A program made the position numbers and the translations under genes. From contig PBDW01000007.1 of the NCBI GenBank assembly GCA_002717485.1, positions 1 through 64,000 of the forward strand: a DNA stretch of 64,000 bases, in the 5' to 3' direction. The notes beneath the pieces are model-generated. The model ran no database searches and had not been told where the DNA came from. It worked only from the letters and a program-made list of their open reading frames with translations. This document shows, piece after piece, positions 25,698-35,367 of the stretch (position 1 is the stretch's first letter; every line of letters starts with the position of its first letter). The DNA is from Pelagibacteraceae bacterium. GTDB lineage: Bacteria; Pseudomonadota; Alphaproteobacteria; HIMB59; GCA-002718135.

Positions 25698-27280
25698 TGA
25701 ATAGTTTTATCAATCTTTTGGAAGATCGATTAAAATTTTATAAAAATAGTTACGCTATTAAGAATGGCAATCAATATATGACTTATGATGAACTTTATCA
25801 TAGATCAAAATTGTTACAAAATCTTTTATCAGATAATAAATTAATTAATAATAACATTGGAATAATAACTCAAAGAAATTTTTCTGCATATATCGGAATA
25901 TTGGGAACTATTTTTTCTGGATCGACTTATATTCCCATTAACTTAAAATATCCCAAAAAACGGATATCTCATATTATTGATAATGCTAAGATTAATGCAT
26001 TAATTTGTGACTCAAATGACTTAAATATACTAAAACAGAAACTTAAGGGTAATAAAAAAATTAAAATTTTGATTTTTCCTGATGATGATCAAGTTAGATT
26101 TTCAAATTATCAATTGATATTAAAAACTGATTTAGAAAGATTTTCTAATAGAAAAATTTATAAGAAATACAAAGAGAGTAATAGCATTTATATCATGTAT
26201 ACATCAGGTTCAACAGGAGATCCGAAGGGCGTTGAAATAAATGACAACAATTTATTAGCATTAATGACTAATATGAATAAATTTTATAAATTTAAACCAG
26301 GATTTAAATCTTCACAAACCTTTGATTTAAGTTTTGATGTTTCAGTTGTAGATACATTTTTTCCATTATTGAATGGAGGTATTATAACAATACTTTCTGA
26401 GAAAGAATTATATTGCCCATATGATTATATTATTAGAGAAAACATAAACCTTTGGAATTCGGTCCCAACTCTTGCAGGATTTATGAACAAATTAGGTTTT
26501 TTAAATAAAAATAGTTTTAATAAATTGAAATATAGTATTTTTGCTGGAGAACCTCTAACCAAAAAATTAGCAGATAGATGGTCTGCCGCAGCACCAAATA
26601 GCACGATAGAGAATCTATACGGCCCTACAGAGACGACAATTTATGCCACAAGATTTAAATACAATAAAAATCATATAAGAAAAAAATTTACGAATGACAT
26701 TCTCCCTATTGGCAAAACATTTTCTAATTTGAAAGTAGCCATAGTGAATGGAAGTGATAGAATTATAGAAAATAATAAAATTGGAGAGCTAATTATAAGC
26801 GGCAATCAAGTTTCAAAGGGTTATTATAAAAATAATACATTAACAGGCAAAATTTTTAAAAAAGTACATTGGGATGGGAAAAAAAATTATTGGTATCATA
26901 CTGGCGATTTAGTTATAAAAAATAGTGATGGAAATTTAGAATTTGTAGGTCGCAACGATGAGCAAATCAAAATAGCTGGAAAAAGAGTTGAAATAGGAGA
27001 AATCGAATCAGTTTTACGAAATCATTTTCATGACAACATTGCCGTAATAACTGCAGTAAAAGATGCTAACCTTCTAACTAAACATTTAAATTGCTTTGTA
27101 ACGACTAAACTTAACAAGAATAAAATAGAAAAAATAAAAAATAATTTAAAAAAAGAACTAGATTCAGTTTTTATACCAAAAAATTTTTTCTATTTAGATA
27201 AATTGCCTCTAACAACAAGCGGAAAAATTAATAAAAAAGCACTTCAAGACTCAAAAGTATATCAAAAAAATAATTTTTAA
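25697..27280 (+). CDS. Stand-alone amino-acid adenylation enzyme (NRPS A-domain/DltA-like)
   Basis: 527 residues, about the length of DltA (504), with no condensation or thiolation domain. Core motifs are TSGSTG (169-174) followed by DPKGVEI, FDVSVVD (the Asp that holds the substrate amino group), NLYGPTET, WYHTGDL, GRNDEQIKIAGKRVEIGEIE and the terminal TTSGKINKKAL with the catalytic lysine. It should activate an amino acid (or similar acid) with ATP and load it onto a carrier, most likely the one fused to the GNAT encoded just upstream. The specific amino acid cannot be read by eye. Confidence 0.87.
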   Translation: MNSFINLLEDRLKFYKNSYAIKNGNQYMTYDELYHRSKLLQNLLSDNKLINNNIGIITQRNFSAYIGILGTIFSGSTYIPINLKYPKKRISHIIDNAKINALICDSNDLNILKQKLKGNKKIKILIFPDDDQVRFSNYQLILKTDLERFSNRKIYKKYKESNSIYIMYTSGSTGDPKGVEINDNNLLALMTNMNKFYKFKPGFKSSQTFDLSFDVSVVDTFFPLLNGGIITILSEKELYCPYDYIIRENINLWNSVPTLAGFMNKLGFLNKNSFNKLKYSIFAGEPLTKKLADRWSAAAPNSTIENLYGPTETTIYATRFKYNKNHIRKKFTNDILPIGKTFSNLKVAIVNGSDRIIENNKIGELIISGNQVSKGYYKNNTLTGKIFKKVHWDGKKNYWYHTGDLVIKNSDGNLEFVGRNDEQIKIAGKRVEIGEIESVLRNHFHDNIAVITAVKDANLLTKHLNCFVTTKLNKNKIEKIKNNLKKELDSVFIPKNFFYLDKLPLTTSGKINKKALQDSKVYQKNNF

Positions 27281-27289
27281 TAAATAATA

Positions 27290-29122
27290 ATGGAAAATAT
27301 CAGTAAAGATGACGTTTTGATTATTGTGTATGGATCTGATACAATTGATTCATCTCATGAAATAATTCAAAAATATTTGAATAAAATTGTAGTCTTTGAA
27401 ATTGACGCAAGACTGCCGCAACATCTTAAAAGGGCAAACATTAATATCAGAACATTTGAAAATTATTTACCTGAAAGTAATTTACAAAATATTAATGAAT
27501 ATATTACAAATACATTCGGGCATGATTTAGTAATAAATGAGATAAACTATACTAGATGGAATCAATTCTCAGTGGGAAGCGTCGGTTTTAAATTTATCAG
27601 AAAATCATCAATATTAGTTTTAAAAAATGTATTATCAGCTAGGGCATGCATTGAAGAATTTAATCCCACTATTATGTTTATAGGATCAGGACTAGGCATG
27701 CATTTAAATTCTTGGAACAGTGAAGGGCAAAGCTACAACATTAGAACTGAACTTTTGAATAAGGATAAAACATCTTCTTTAGATCAAAAAAAGTGGAATC
27801 TTTTTAAAGAAAAAAAAAGTTTTTTTATATTAGATACTTTAAAGGTAATTCAAAGAAAAATATCAATAATTAAATATAAAACTTTATTTTTTTTCTTTTC
27901 ATATTTGAATAATCATAAACAAAAAAGATCTGTTTTAATAAATTATCACGATTCAAAATTAAGAAACGATCTCATAAGATATCTAATTAAAAAAAAATTA
28001 CAAATCATAAAATTTGAAAATTATGAGCCACTTTTCAGAATTGATAAAATTAATATTGATATAAAAAACTATTTTTTAAATAATTATTCTACCTATATTG
28101 AGATGGCTAAAAAGTTAAAAACATTAAATTATAAGAATGTTGATCTTTCATACTATCTGGAAAAAGATTTAAAGACATATTTTATTATTCTAGCCAGATA
28201 TGCTCAATTAATTGATAGTTTTTCACTCTTTATTGAAAAAATAAAGCCTTCGTGCTTTATTACTACGTCAAATGTAGGTTATCAAACTTACATATACAAT
28301 CAAGTTTGCAAAAATTATAAAATCCCAGTAATTGTTTTACATAGCCAATATAATAACGCCTTATTTTCTAAAATTGTATCAAGACCAATTGGGGATTATT
28401 TCATATGTTGGGCGTATCATATGGTTAATTATTATAAAAAGCATAACGTTAAAAATAATAATATTTTACAAATGGAGATGAATTTATCTAATCTTCAAAA
28501 TTATGCTGGAGATAAAAAGTATTCCAAAAAGGAATTAGGAATCGTTTTAGGTAAGAAAAATGTACTACTTATTGGCTCAAGATATACTGACACTGACGCT
28601 GTAGACTCCCCACTTGATCAAGTTTGTGATCAAACGGAGGATTTCATTAATACAGCTAAAGAAATGAAAGATGTTAATTTTATTATAAAATTCCATCCGG
28701 GTTTAGATACATCTTCAATTTTACAAAAACAAATGAAAATTATTGATGATAATAGATTGCATAATTTAACTAAGGCACCATTAGACTCAAATCCATACGA
28801 CTATCTTGAAAGCTGTGATGGATGTGTTATGTACGTCTCAACTCTAGGTTTTGAATTTATGCTGAAAAATAAGTTTGCATTTATGTTAATTTATTCAGGT
28901 AAAAAGGGAAGCTGGCCTCTTGAAAATAATTATGACGATTTAATTAAGATTAAGAAAATGGGTGATCTAACTTCGATTTTAAAAAAAATACTTTTTGACA
29001 AAGAGGAAATGCTTTTAACAATCAAAAAACAGCAAAAATTTCTTAAAGAGATATTCATTTTCAATAAAAAAAGCCAAAACAGCGTTATTGGAGATATATT
29101 GTCAAAAGAAAATATTATATAA
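27290..29122 (+). CDS. Large GT-B-like protein, putative glycosyltransferase
   Basis: 610 residues, not assigned to a named family. The C-terminal 200 residues look like the nucleotide-binding half of a GT-B enzyme: NVLLIGSRYTD, FIIKFHPGLD (a HP motif as in surface-glycan transferases), then DYLESCDGCVMYVSTLGFEFML. The N-terminal 200 residues are unusual. It follows the adenylation gene and precedes a NeuB homologue, so a CMP-ulosonate could be the donor; that is inference. Lys/Asn-rich and intact. Confidence 0.62.
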   Translation: MENISKDDVLIIVYGSDTIDSSHEIIQKYLNKIVVFEIDARLPQHLKRANINIRTFENYLPESNLQNINEYITNTFGHDLVINEINYTRWNQFSVGSVGFKFIRKSSILVLKNVLSARACIEEFNPTIMFIGSGLGMHLNSWNSEGQSYNIRTELLNKDKTSSLDQKKWNLFKEKKSFFILDTLKVIQRKISIIKYKTLFFFFSYLNNHKQKRSVLINYHDSKLRNDLIRYLIKKKLQIIKFENYEPLFRIDKINIDIKNYFLNNYSTYIEMAKKLKTLNYKNVDLSYYLEKDLKTYFIILARYAQLIDSFSLFIEKIKPSCFITTSNVGYQTYIYNQVCKNYKIPVIVLHSQYNNALFSKIVSRPIGDYFICWAYHMVNYYKKHNVKNNNILQMEMNLSNLQNYAGDKKYSKKELGIVLGKKNVLLIGSRYTDTDAVDSPLDQVCDQTEDFINTAKEMKDVNFIIKFHPGLDTSSILQKQMKIIDDNRLHNLTKAPLDSNPYDYLESCDGCVMYVSTLGFEFMLKNKFAFMLIYSGKKGSWPLENNYDDLIKIKKMGDLTSILKKILFDKEEMLLTIKKQQKFLKEIFIFNKKSQNSVIGDILSKENII

Positions 29123-29147
29123 TGGAAAATAAAAAATTTATCCTATA

Positions 29148-29852
29148 ATGAAAATTATATCTGAAATACATCCGCAACATAAAGGCAACATTGATATCGC
29201 TTCTGAAATGATAAGGGAGTCAGCTTTAAATGGAGCAGATATTGTTAAGTTTCAATGGTATGATGATGGTTATAAGGTTTTAGGTAAAGATTATTCTGAT
29301 CTGGAGTTAAGCTATGATGATTGCAAACATCTTGTTAAAATATCTGAACATTATGGTGTGGAACCCTTATTTAGCATATTTGATGAAGGCGCATTTGAGG
29401 GCAACTGTAAACTCGGCCTAAAGAAGATTAAAATTGCAAGTAGGACTGTTAAACAATATCCAGATTTATGTAAAAAAATTATTGACTATGCTGACGAAGT
29501 TTATGTCTCTTTAGGTATGTGGGATAAAAAAGAATTTCCTTTCGGAACAGATTCAAAAATCCATTATTTTTTTTGCATATCAAAATATCCAACATACAAT
29601 TATGATCTAAAAGATTTTCCCAAACAATATGTCATTGGAAATATCGAAGGTTACAGCGACCACACTTTAGGCATAGATGCATGCCTTTTGGCAGCTTCAA
29701 GAGGAGCAATGTTTATTGAAAAACATTTTTCATTAGATAAAACAAATCAACAAGATAAACAGTTGGCGCATGTTTGCAGTATGAATCCCCAAGAGCTAAG
29801 CGTTCTTTCAACTTTCGGCAAAAGATTATTTAAACTAAATAAAGATACTTAA
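29148..29852 (+). CDS. NeuB-family ulosonic acid synthase lacking the SAF domain
   Basis: 234 residues containing only the TIM barrel of the NeuB family: ISEIHPQHKGN (the IAEIG.NH.G equivalent), ADIVKFQW, LFSIFDE, KIASRT, and EGYSDHTLG followed by FIEKHFSLD. Typical NeuB enzymes have about 340-350 residues; here the C-terminal SAF domain, which contributes to the neighbouring subunit's active site, is absent, and no SAF protein is encoded nearby. It probably condenses PEP with an aldose, but the substrate may differ from sialic-acid precursors. Flanked by two large GT-B-like genes. Confidence 0.78.
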   Translation: MKIISEIHPQHKGNIDIASEMIRESALNGADIVKFQWYDDGYKVLGKDYSDLELSYDDCKHLVKISEHYGVEPLFSIFDEGAFEGNCKLGLKKIKIASRTVKQYPDLCKKIIDYADEVYVSLGMWDKKEFPFGTDSKIHYFFCISKYPTYNYDLKDFPKQYVIGNIEGYSDHTLGIDACLLAASRGAMFIEKHFSLDKTNQQDKQLAHVCSMNPQELSVLSTFGKRLFKLNKDT

Positions 29853-29875
29853 AAATACCTTAGATATACTAATAA

Positions 29876-31720
29876 ATGTATGAATTGAGAGACAAGCGCT
29901 CAAAAAATGGAGCAGTTTTAAGACTAGAAATTATGCATGCTTTAACAGAAATGGCGGAACTATTTCTTAATCATGCAAAATCCATACCTTTTTATAAAAT
30001 TCTTACAAATCATTATGATAAGGATAAAATTGACCTGTATTTTAAGAAATTTATCTTCAATGAATTTATATATGTATCAAGCACTTTAGCCGCTCATAAA
30101 TGGCATGTTTCTAATAGTAGTAAATTTAATAATAACATTTTAAACATCAGTCCTTCTAGATATGATTATTTATTAAAATATATATTTCCTGAAAAGGAGA
30201 TCGAATGGATTATCAAGAGAAATATTAAAGATTATTTATATAGTTTTATAAACTGGATAAAAGATTTTATTAAAACTAAATTAGACTTAAATACTAATAG
30301 TAAATATTATTATTCTAATCAAATTCATGATGATTCTGATATCCTATTTTCTATTCAATATAGTGAAGGATTGGATCTAGATAAAAGATCAGATATATTT
30401 TGGTTTCCAAATTCAGAAATACAGCCAAAAAATGTAATTGTTTATTTTGAAAGTGAAGGGCTTCTAAATTCAAAAGAAAATTATAATCAAGCTATTGCTC
30501 GCATAAAGAAATATGGTTTTAAATACGTATCCTTATTTTATAAAAAAAAATATAAAGATATATTTAAAGAAAAATACAGATCTAATAAATCTTTCAATAA
30601 TAAAATATTTTCAGAACTTAAATCAATAAAGCCAAAAAATATGTTTGAAAAATTTTTATATATACAATCAATACAGATGGTTAATAAAATAAATAAATGG
30701 TATAATTTCTTTAAGACTCATAATATCAAGTTGCATTATGAACCCACAGAAGCTGGCTTGGATCATATTATTAAAAATATAGCATTAGATTTATGTGATG
30801 GATTATCTATAGCTCGAGAGAGAACTTTTATGTTTGCGTCATATTTTGATTACTATGCACATTTTAGCAGCCACGTACATTTTACATGGGGCCGTATGAC
30901 ATCCGAGGGTTACAAACAGACAAATAATATAAAAAAAGTTGTTCTCATGTCTGGTTATCCGTATGGCTACCATTCAAATGATCAAGTTAATAAAATAAAA
31001 GAAATAAAACAAAAATTAGAATCAAATGGAGCGAAAAAAATTATTTTACTCTTGGACGACTCTCATGATTTTGGGACATCTCTGTATCGTTTCAGCAGAG
31101 TTTATACTCCAGTTATGGTTAATTTTTATAATACCTTTCTTAATTTTGTAATCGCAAACCATAACATCGGCTTAATTATAAAGCCTAAAAAATATAAGGA
31201 TTTAAAAAATCTTCAAAATGTTCAAAAATTACTTAAAAAAGCTATTAATACGGGAAGATGCTATGTATCGCCTAATCCTTTGGGCCTAAAGCCTATAGAT
31301 TTTTCAAGAATATCAGATTTTGTAGTGGCAACTGGACCTAACTTATCAGGCTCGCTTATGGAATCGGTGTTAACTGGAACAAAAGGTGTATATTATGATT
31401 ATCCAAACAGGAAGCCTATAAAACCAGATTTTTACAAAGAAAATGAGAATAAAATTATATTTATAGATTTTGATAAATTAGTATTAGAATTTAAAGAATT
31501 TATTAATTCTAAAGATAATTCATCATTTGGTGATTGGGACGCTATAATAAAAGATATTGATCCATTTATGGATGAAAAGGGCGGAGAAAGAATTGGAAGA
31601 TATATTAATTATATGTTGCAGGGGTATAAAATGGGATTAAACAGTAAGGAGAATCTGGAAAAAGCAAATAATTATTATGCAAAGATTTGGGGAAGGGACA
31701 AGGTTATTTTATATGCTTAA
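29876..31720 (+). CDS. Large protein of surface-glycan type, putative GT-B glycosyltransferase
   Basis: 614 residues, no confident family. The second half has alternating strand/helix patterns with KKVVLMSGYPYGY, KKIILLLDDSHDFG, IGLIIKPKKYKDL and FVVATGPNLSGSLMESVLTGTKGVYYD, the last resembling the donor-binding helix of GT-B enzymes where a Ser/Thr/Glu-rich turn contacts the nucleotide. The N-terminal 300 residues are rich in aromatic and basic residues. It may transfer the product of the adjacent NeuB-like synthase. No membrane segments are evident. Confidence 0.58.
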   Translation: MYELRDKRSKNGAVLRLEIMHALTEMAELFLNHAKSIPFYKILTNHYDKDKIDLYFKKFIFNEFIYVSSTLAAHKWHVSNSSKFNNNILNISPSRYDYLLKYIFPEKEIEWIIKRNIKDYLYSFINWIKDFIKTKLDLNTNSKYYYSNQIHDDSDILFSIQYSEGLDLDKRSDIFWFPNSEIQPKNVIVYFESEGLLNSKENYNQAIARIKKYGFKYVSLFYKKKYKDIFKEKYRSNKSFNNKIFSELKSIKPKNMFEKFLYIQSIQMVNKINKWYNFFKTHNIKLHYEPTEAGLDHIIKNIALDLCDGLSIARERTFMFASYFDYYAHFSSHVHFTWGRMTSEGYKQTNNIKKVVLMSGYPYGYHSNDQVNKIKEIKQKLESNGAKKIILLLDDSHDFGTSLYRFSRVYTPVMVNFYNTFLNFVIANHNIGLIIKPKKYKDLKNLQNVQKLLKKAINTGRCYVSPNPLGLKPIDFSRISDFVVATGPNLSGSLMESVLTGTKGVYYDYPNRKPIKPDFYKENENKIIFIDFDKLVLEFKEFINSKDNSSFGDWDAIIKDIDPFMDEKGGERIGRYINYMLQGYKMGLNSKENLEKANNYYAKIWGRDKVILYA

Positions 31721-31745
31721 GAATAGATCTATTTAAAAATTAATT

Positions 31746-32921
31746 ATGGAAATTATAGTAATTGGTACAGGAATGTATGTTTTAGGAAGTAATAAAAATG
31801 AATATGGGACGATATTGCCTGCCATCATTGAATTTAAGAGACAATACCCAGAACTTAAAAGAATAAAATTCGTTGGGACTAATTCAATCCGTACTGAGAA
31901 TGCAAAAAAAAGGGCTAAACAAATTATTAAAATGTCGGGCATATCGCTTAAAGTTGATTTTTATCCAAAAAATGGAAAAAATAATAATTTAGCTTACAGG
32001 GAAGTATTATCTAAAACATCTAACACATTGTGCGCAATAGTTGCAGTCCCAGATCATTTACATTTTAAAATTGTAAAAGATTGCTTAAATTCAGGACTAC
32101 ACACATTGGTAGTAAAGCCGTTAACACCTACTGTTAAGGAAGCAACTGAATTAACGCATCTTGCTAAAAAAAATGGATTATATGGAGTTGTTGAATTTCA
32201 TAAACGTTTTGATAAACAAAATATAATGTTAAAAAATATTTTTAACAGCGGGAAATTGGGACAGCCCCTCTATTCGTTGGTTGAGTATAGTCAGAAAAAA
32301 ATAATACCAACTTATATTTTTAAATCTTGGGTAAATAAAACAAGTATATTACAGTATCTTGGAATACATTATATTGATTTGATGCATTATATAACTGACG
32401 CAATGCCTGATAAGGTTATGGCAGTTGGTCAGAAGTTGTGGCTTAAAAAATTAGACATAGATGTTTTTGATTCTATACAATGTATGATTAAATGGAAGTT
32501 AAGAGGTGGCATCTCTTTTAACCAAACTTTACTTGTTAATTGGATAGATCCGAACACCAATTCATCTATGTCTGATCAAAAAATTAAGTTTATTGGCACT
32601 AAAGGAAGATTTGAGGGAGATCAAAAAAATAGGGGAATTAGGATTGTGACAGATGATAAAGGTATAGAAGAACCAAACCCTGACTTTTGCTACCCTTATG
32701 AAAGTAATAATAATTTAATATGGAGAGGTTATGGCATTGAGAGTGTCTCGACTTTTTTACAAGATGTTGTAGATATAAAAAATAATAAGACAAGTATAAA
32801 GAATTTAGAAAAAATAAGACCAACTTTCAAAAGCAGCATACTATCAACTGCAGTAATTGAATATGCCCATCAAAGTCTTTCCAACGGTTCAGTTTGGAAA
32901 AAAATAAAATTAAATAAATAA
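31746..32921 (+). CDS. Gfo/Idh/MocA family oxidoreductase
   Basis: 391 residues. The N-terminal Rossmann domain begins IIVIGTGMYVLG. The nicotinamide-side VVKPLTPT (the EKP equivalent, Lys conserved) follows at about residues 120-127, then VEFHKRF and the substrate-side HYIDLMHY in the C-terminal alpha/beta domain. Such enzymes oxidise or reduce hydroxyls of sugars, often nucleotide sugars or inositols. It has a slightly unusual N-terminus with an EYGT.LPA insertion. A sulfation cassette follows after 14 bases. Confidence 0.83.
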   Translation: MEIIVIGTGMYVLGSNKNEYGTILPAIIEFKRQYPELKRIKFVGTNSIRTENAKKRAKQIIKMSGISLKVDFYPKNGKNNNLAYREVLSKTSNTLCAIVAVPDHLHFKIVKDCLNSGLHTLVVKPLTPTVKEATELTHLAKKNGLYGVVEFHKRFDKQNIMLKNIFNSGKLGQPLYSLVEYSQKKIIPTYIFKSWVNKTSILQYLGIHYIDLMHYITDAMPDKVMAVGQKLWLKKLDIDVFDSIQCMIKWKLRGGISFNQTLLVNWIDPNTNSSMSDQKIKFIGTKGRFEGDQKNRGIRIVTDDKGIEEPNPDFCYPYESNNNLIWRGYGIESVSTFLQDVVDIKNNKTSIKNLEKIRPTFKSSILSTAVIEYAHQSLSNGSVWKKIKLNK

Positions 32922-32935
32922 TAAAAAACATTAAA

Positions 32936-33958
32936 ATGAAGGAAGATTTTGACTGGGATTTCGCAGATAAATTAGATTATAAAATAAGGCCTATTATTGA
33001 CTTCGCTAATTTAAAGGGGAATCTTTTTGCCCCTGTAAAAGAATACTTAGACTATTCAGGATGGGTAAATTTTTTGAAAAATAGAAGTTACGGAATACCA
33101 ATAATGTTACCAGATAAATTGAGTATGTTTAATTATCCAGATAATAGCGTTGATTCAAAAAGTTTTGACTTAAATATTAAAGATATTTCTAAGGGTATTT
33201 TTAACACAAATCGAATTGACTATATTGGTGTTAAAATATTTGCAGAGAATGGATTAAGTTTTAAGTCATCAGGAGATCCAAAAAAAGAAATTATACCTTT
33301 TATAAATAATGTCCAAAAATTTAATAATAATACAAAAAAGTTGATAGAAAAAATTAAATTATCAAACAAAACGATCGCTGCATTCCAATGCAGAAATGTT
33401 CCACACTTTGGACATCAGGCTATAGTTGAATCATTAATGTCGAAAGCTGATGTAGTTGTAATAAACCCAATTTTGGGCCCAAAAAAACCTGGAGATATTA
33501 AACCAGATTGCCTTAGGGCAACCTGGCAATACTTAATAAAAAATTATTATGGTGAAAAAGTAAAATTTTGGCCCGTGATTGCAAATATGTTCTATGCTGG
33601 CCCAAGAGAAGCTGCACATCACGCAATAATTAGATCAAATCTGGGTTTTAACTATTTTAGTGTTGGTAGAGATCATGCTGGAGCTGAAAATATATATCAA
33701 GATGAAGAAGCTTCAATTTTTGTTATAAATCATGAAAGAAAGTTTAATATTAAAATAATTGCTAATCGGGGGGCGTATTTTTGTAGTTCTTGCAAAAAGG
33801 CTGTAATACGAGGGGCTTGTCCTCATAAAGAAGAAGGTTTAGAAGATATCTCAGGTTCAGATTTTAGAAAACACATTGAAAATAAAAAAATATATAAATT
33901 TGCAGATAAAAACTTGCAAGAATTTGTATTTGAAATGAAAGGATCAATCTTTGAATAA
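32936..33958 (+). CDS. sat: ATP sulfurylase (sulfate adenylyltransferase)
   Basis: 340 residues of the homo-oligomeric Sat type, which forms adenosine 5'-phosphosulfate (APS) from ATP and sulfate. The ATP-binding motif reads QCRNVPHFGH (151-160; usual form QTRNP.H.GH), and the second signature VGRDHAG is at 243-249. A CSSC...CPH group near residue 280 resembles the structural zinc site seen in many Sat enzymes. It is slightly shorter than typical (about 380-400). APS kinase and a sulfotransferase follow, so the product serves sulfation rather than assimilation. Confidence 0.87.
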   Translation: MKEDFDWDFADKLDYKIRPIIDFANLKGNLFAPVKEYLDYSGWVNFLKNRSYGIPIMLPDKLSMFNYPDNSVDSKSFDLNIKDISKGIFNTNRIDYIGVKIFAENGLSFKSSGDPKKEIIPFINNVQKFNNNTKKLIEKIKLSNKTIAAFQCRNVPHFGHQAIVESLMSKADVVVINPILGPKKPGDIKPDCLRATWQYLIKNYYGEKVKFWPVIANMFYAGPREAAHHAIIRSNLGFNYFSVGRDHAGAENIYQDEEASIFVINHERKFNIKIIANRGAYFCSSCKKAVIRGACPHKEEGLEDISGSDFRKHIENKKIYKFADKNLQEFVFEMKGSIFE

Positions 33959-35348
33959 CAATTTAATTTCACCAGTCATTGCTACAATTGGACCCGCAAC
34001 CGAGGAAAGAAAAAATTTAGTAACTTTACTTAAGCTATGCGATATCGTCAGGATAAACGGAGGTCACAATACTTTATCTTGGCACAAAAATGTGTCTAGT
34101 AATGTTAAAAAAATAGATTCAACTAAGGTGATATTAATTGATGTTCCCGGAATCAAACCTAGAACATTGAATAAAAAACCTATTATAATTAAAAAGGGAG
34201 AAAAAATTATTTTTTGCGGAAAGGAAAAAAAATTATCTAAATCAAATTATAAAATTGTTAAGTTATCAAATCCTCTGCCAAAAAATTATAAAAAAAATAA
34301 ACATTTTTCAATTTCCGACGGTCAATTTTCCTTCTCTTTAATTAAATATGGTAAAAACTATGTTATAGGTAAGTCTAAAGTTAATTTTATATTATTACCC
34401 AACAAAGGATTAAATATTCCCGGATCTTTTTATGACGAAAATTATCAACTTAAAGTTTATAAAAATTTTCTTAAAAAGATAAATAATTTTAAATTTGATG
34501 CATTAGGAATAAGCTATGTGCAATCGGAAAAAATCATTAATAAAATAAGAAAAATATTTCCAAGTAAAATCATAGTTTCAAAGATTGAAAACTCCCTAGG
34601 ATTGCATAATTCCTTAGAGATCATAAAATCATCTGATGCAATTATGATAGATAGAGGAGACTTGGCTGCTGAAGCTGGTGAGCAAAACTTATTTAACGAT
34701 GTAGTTCGTGTATCAAAACAAGTTAAGTACTTAGGTAGGCCATTAATAATAGCAACAGAGAATTTAGAATCTATGATAGAAAAAGTAGCTCCGACTAAAA
34801 GCGAAATTATGTCACTAGGATTAAATACCTTATTAGGTGCAGATAAAATAATGTTGAGTGACGAAACTGCAACCTCTACAAATTGGAAAAATACAATTAA
34901 TTGGGTTAACAAGTTTTATAATTTCACAAATATTGATAGTTCTACTATGAAAAATTCATTTACCAGAACAGGTATAGATGAGAATCATAGCAACTTATGC
35001 ATTTGGGACGCAATTGAAACCTTAAATCATCTACCTTTTGTTATTGCTACTAAATCTGGGGCTGCAATATATGAATTAAAAAAAAGAATAAACGGCAACA
35101 GAATATTCGTTTTTACAGATAGTATTAGAACTTACAATTTGTGTCGATTTTGGAACGGAATAACTGCTAATATTGTGCAAAAAATGTTAAAAAAAGAAGG
35201 TGGCAAACAAATTTTAGGTATTGTTAAGCAACACTCTAATTTATTGTTTACCAGCAATTCAGCAATAGCAACTGTATTTGTTCTGAACCCAAGAAAAGGT
35301 GCAAGGGCAAATGCACTATACATTGTGACAAAAAAAGATTTAAAATAA
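33951..35348 (+). CDS. Divergent pyruvate kinase paralogue within the sulfate-activation operon
   Basis: 465 residues from a TTG start overlapping sat by 8 bases. The pyruvate kinase fold is recognisable from VIATIGPATEE, VRINGGH (usually RLNFSHG), the catalytic SKIEN (Lys211, Glu213), MIDRGDLAAEAG and KIMLSDETA. The B-domain entrance reads IDVPGIKPRT rather than the usual LDTKGPEIRT, so substrate contacts differ. Position between ATP sulfurylase and APS kinase suggests local ATP regeneration or phosphoryl transfer to support PAPS formation; this is inference. It is unlikely to be the housekeeping enzyme. Confidence 0.8.
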   Translation: MNNNLISPVIATIGPATEERKNLVTLLKLCDIVRINGGHNTLSWHKNVSSNVKKIDSTKVILIDVPGIKPRTLNKKPIIIKKGEKIIFCGKEKKLSKSNYKIVKLSNPLPKNYKKNKHFSISDGQFSFSLIKYGKNYVIGKSKVNFILLPNKGLNIPGSFYDENYQLKVYKNFLKKINNFKFDALGISYVQSEKIINKIRKIFPSKIIVSKIENSLGLHNSLEIIKSSDAIMIDRGDLAAEAGEQNLFNDVVRVSKQVKYLGRPLIIATENLESMIEKVAPTKSEIMSLGLNTLLGADKIMLSDETATSTNWKNTINWVNKFYNFTNIDSSTMKNSFTRTGIDENHSNLCIWDAIETLNHLPFVIATKSGAAIYELKKRINGNRIFVFTDSIRTYNLCRFWNGITANIVQKMLKKEGGKQILGIVKQHSNLLFTSNSAIATVFVLNPRKGARANALYIVTKKDLK

Positions 35349-35367
35349 CAAATTAGAATTAAACAAT

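Noticed and set aside
33951-35348. Housekeeping pyruvate kinase
   Set aside because: Altered RLNFSHG and DTKGPEIRT motifs and its position between sat and cysC point to a specialised paralogue, though this cannot be settled without the rest of the genome.
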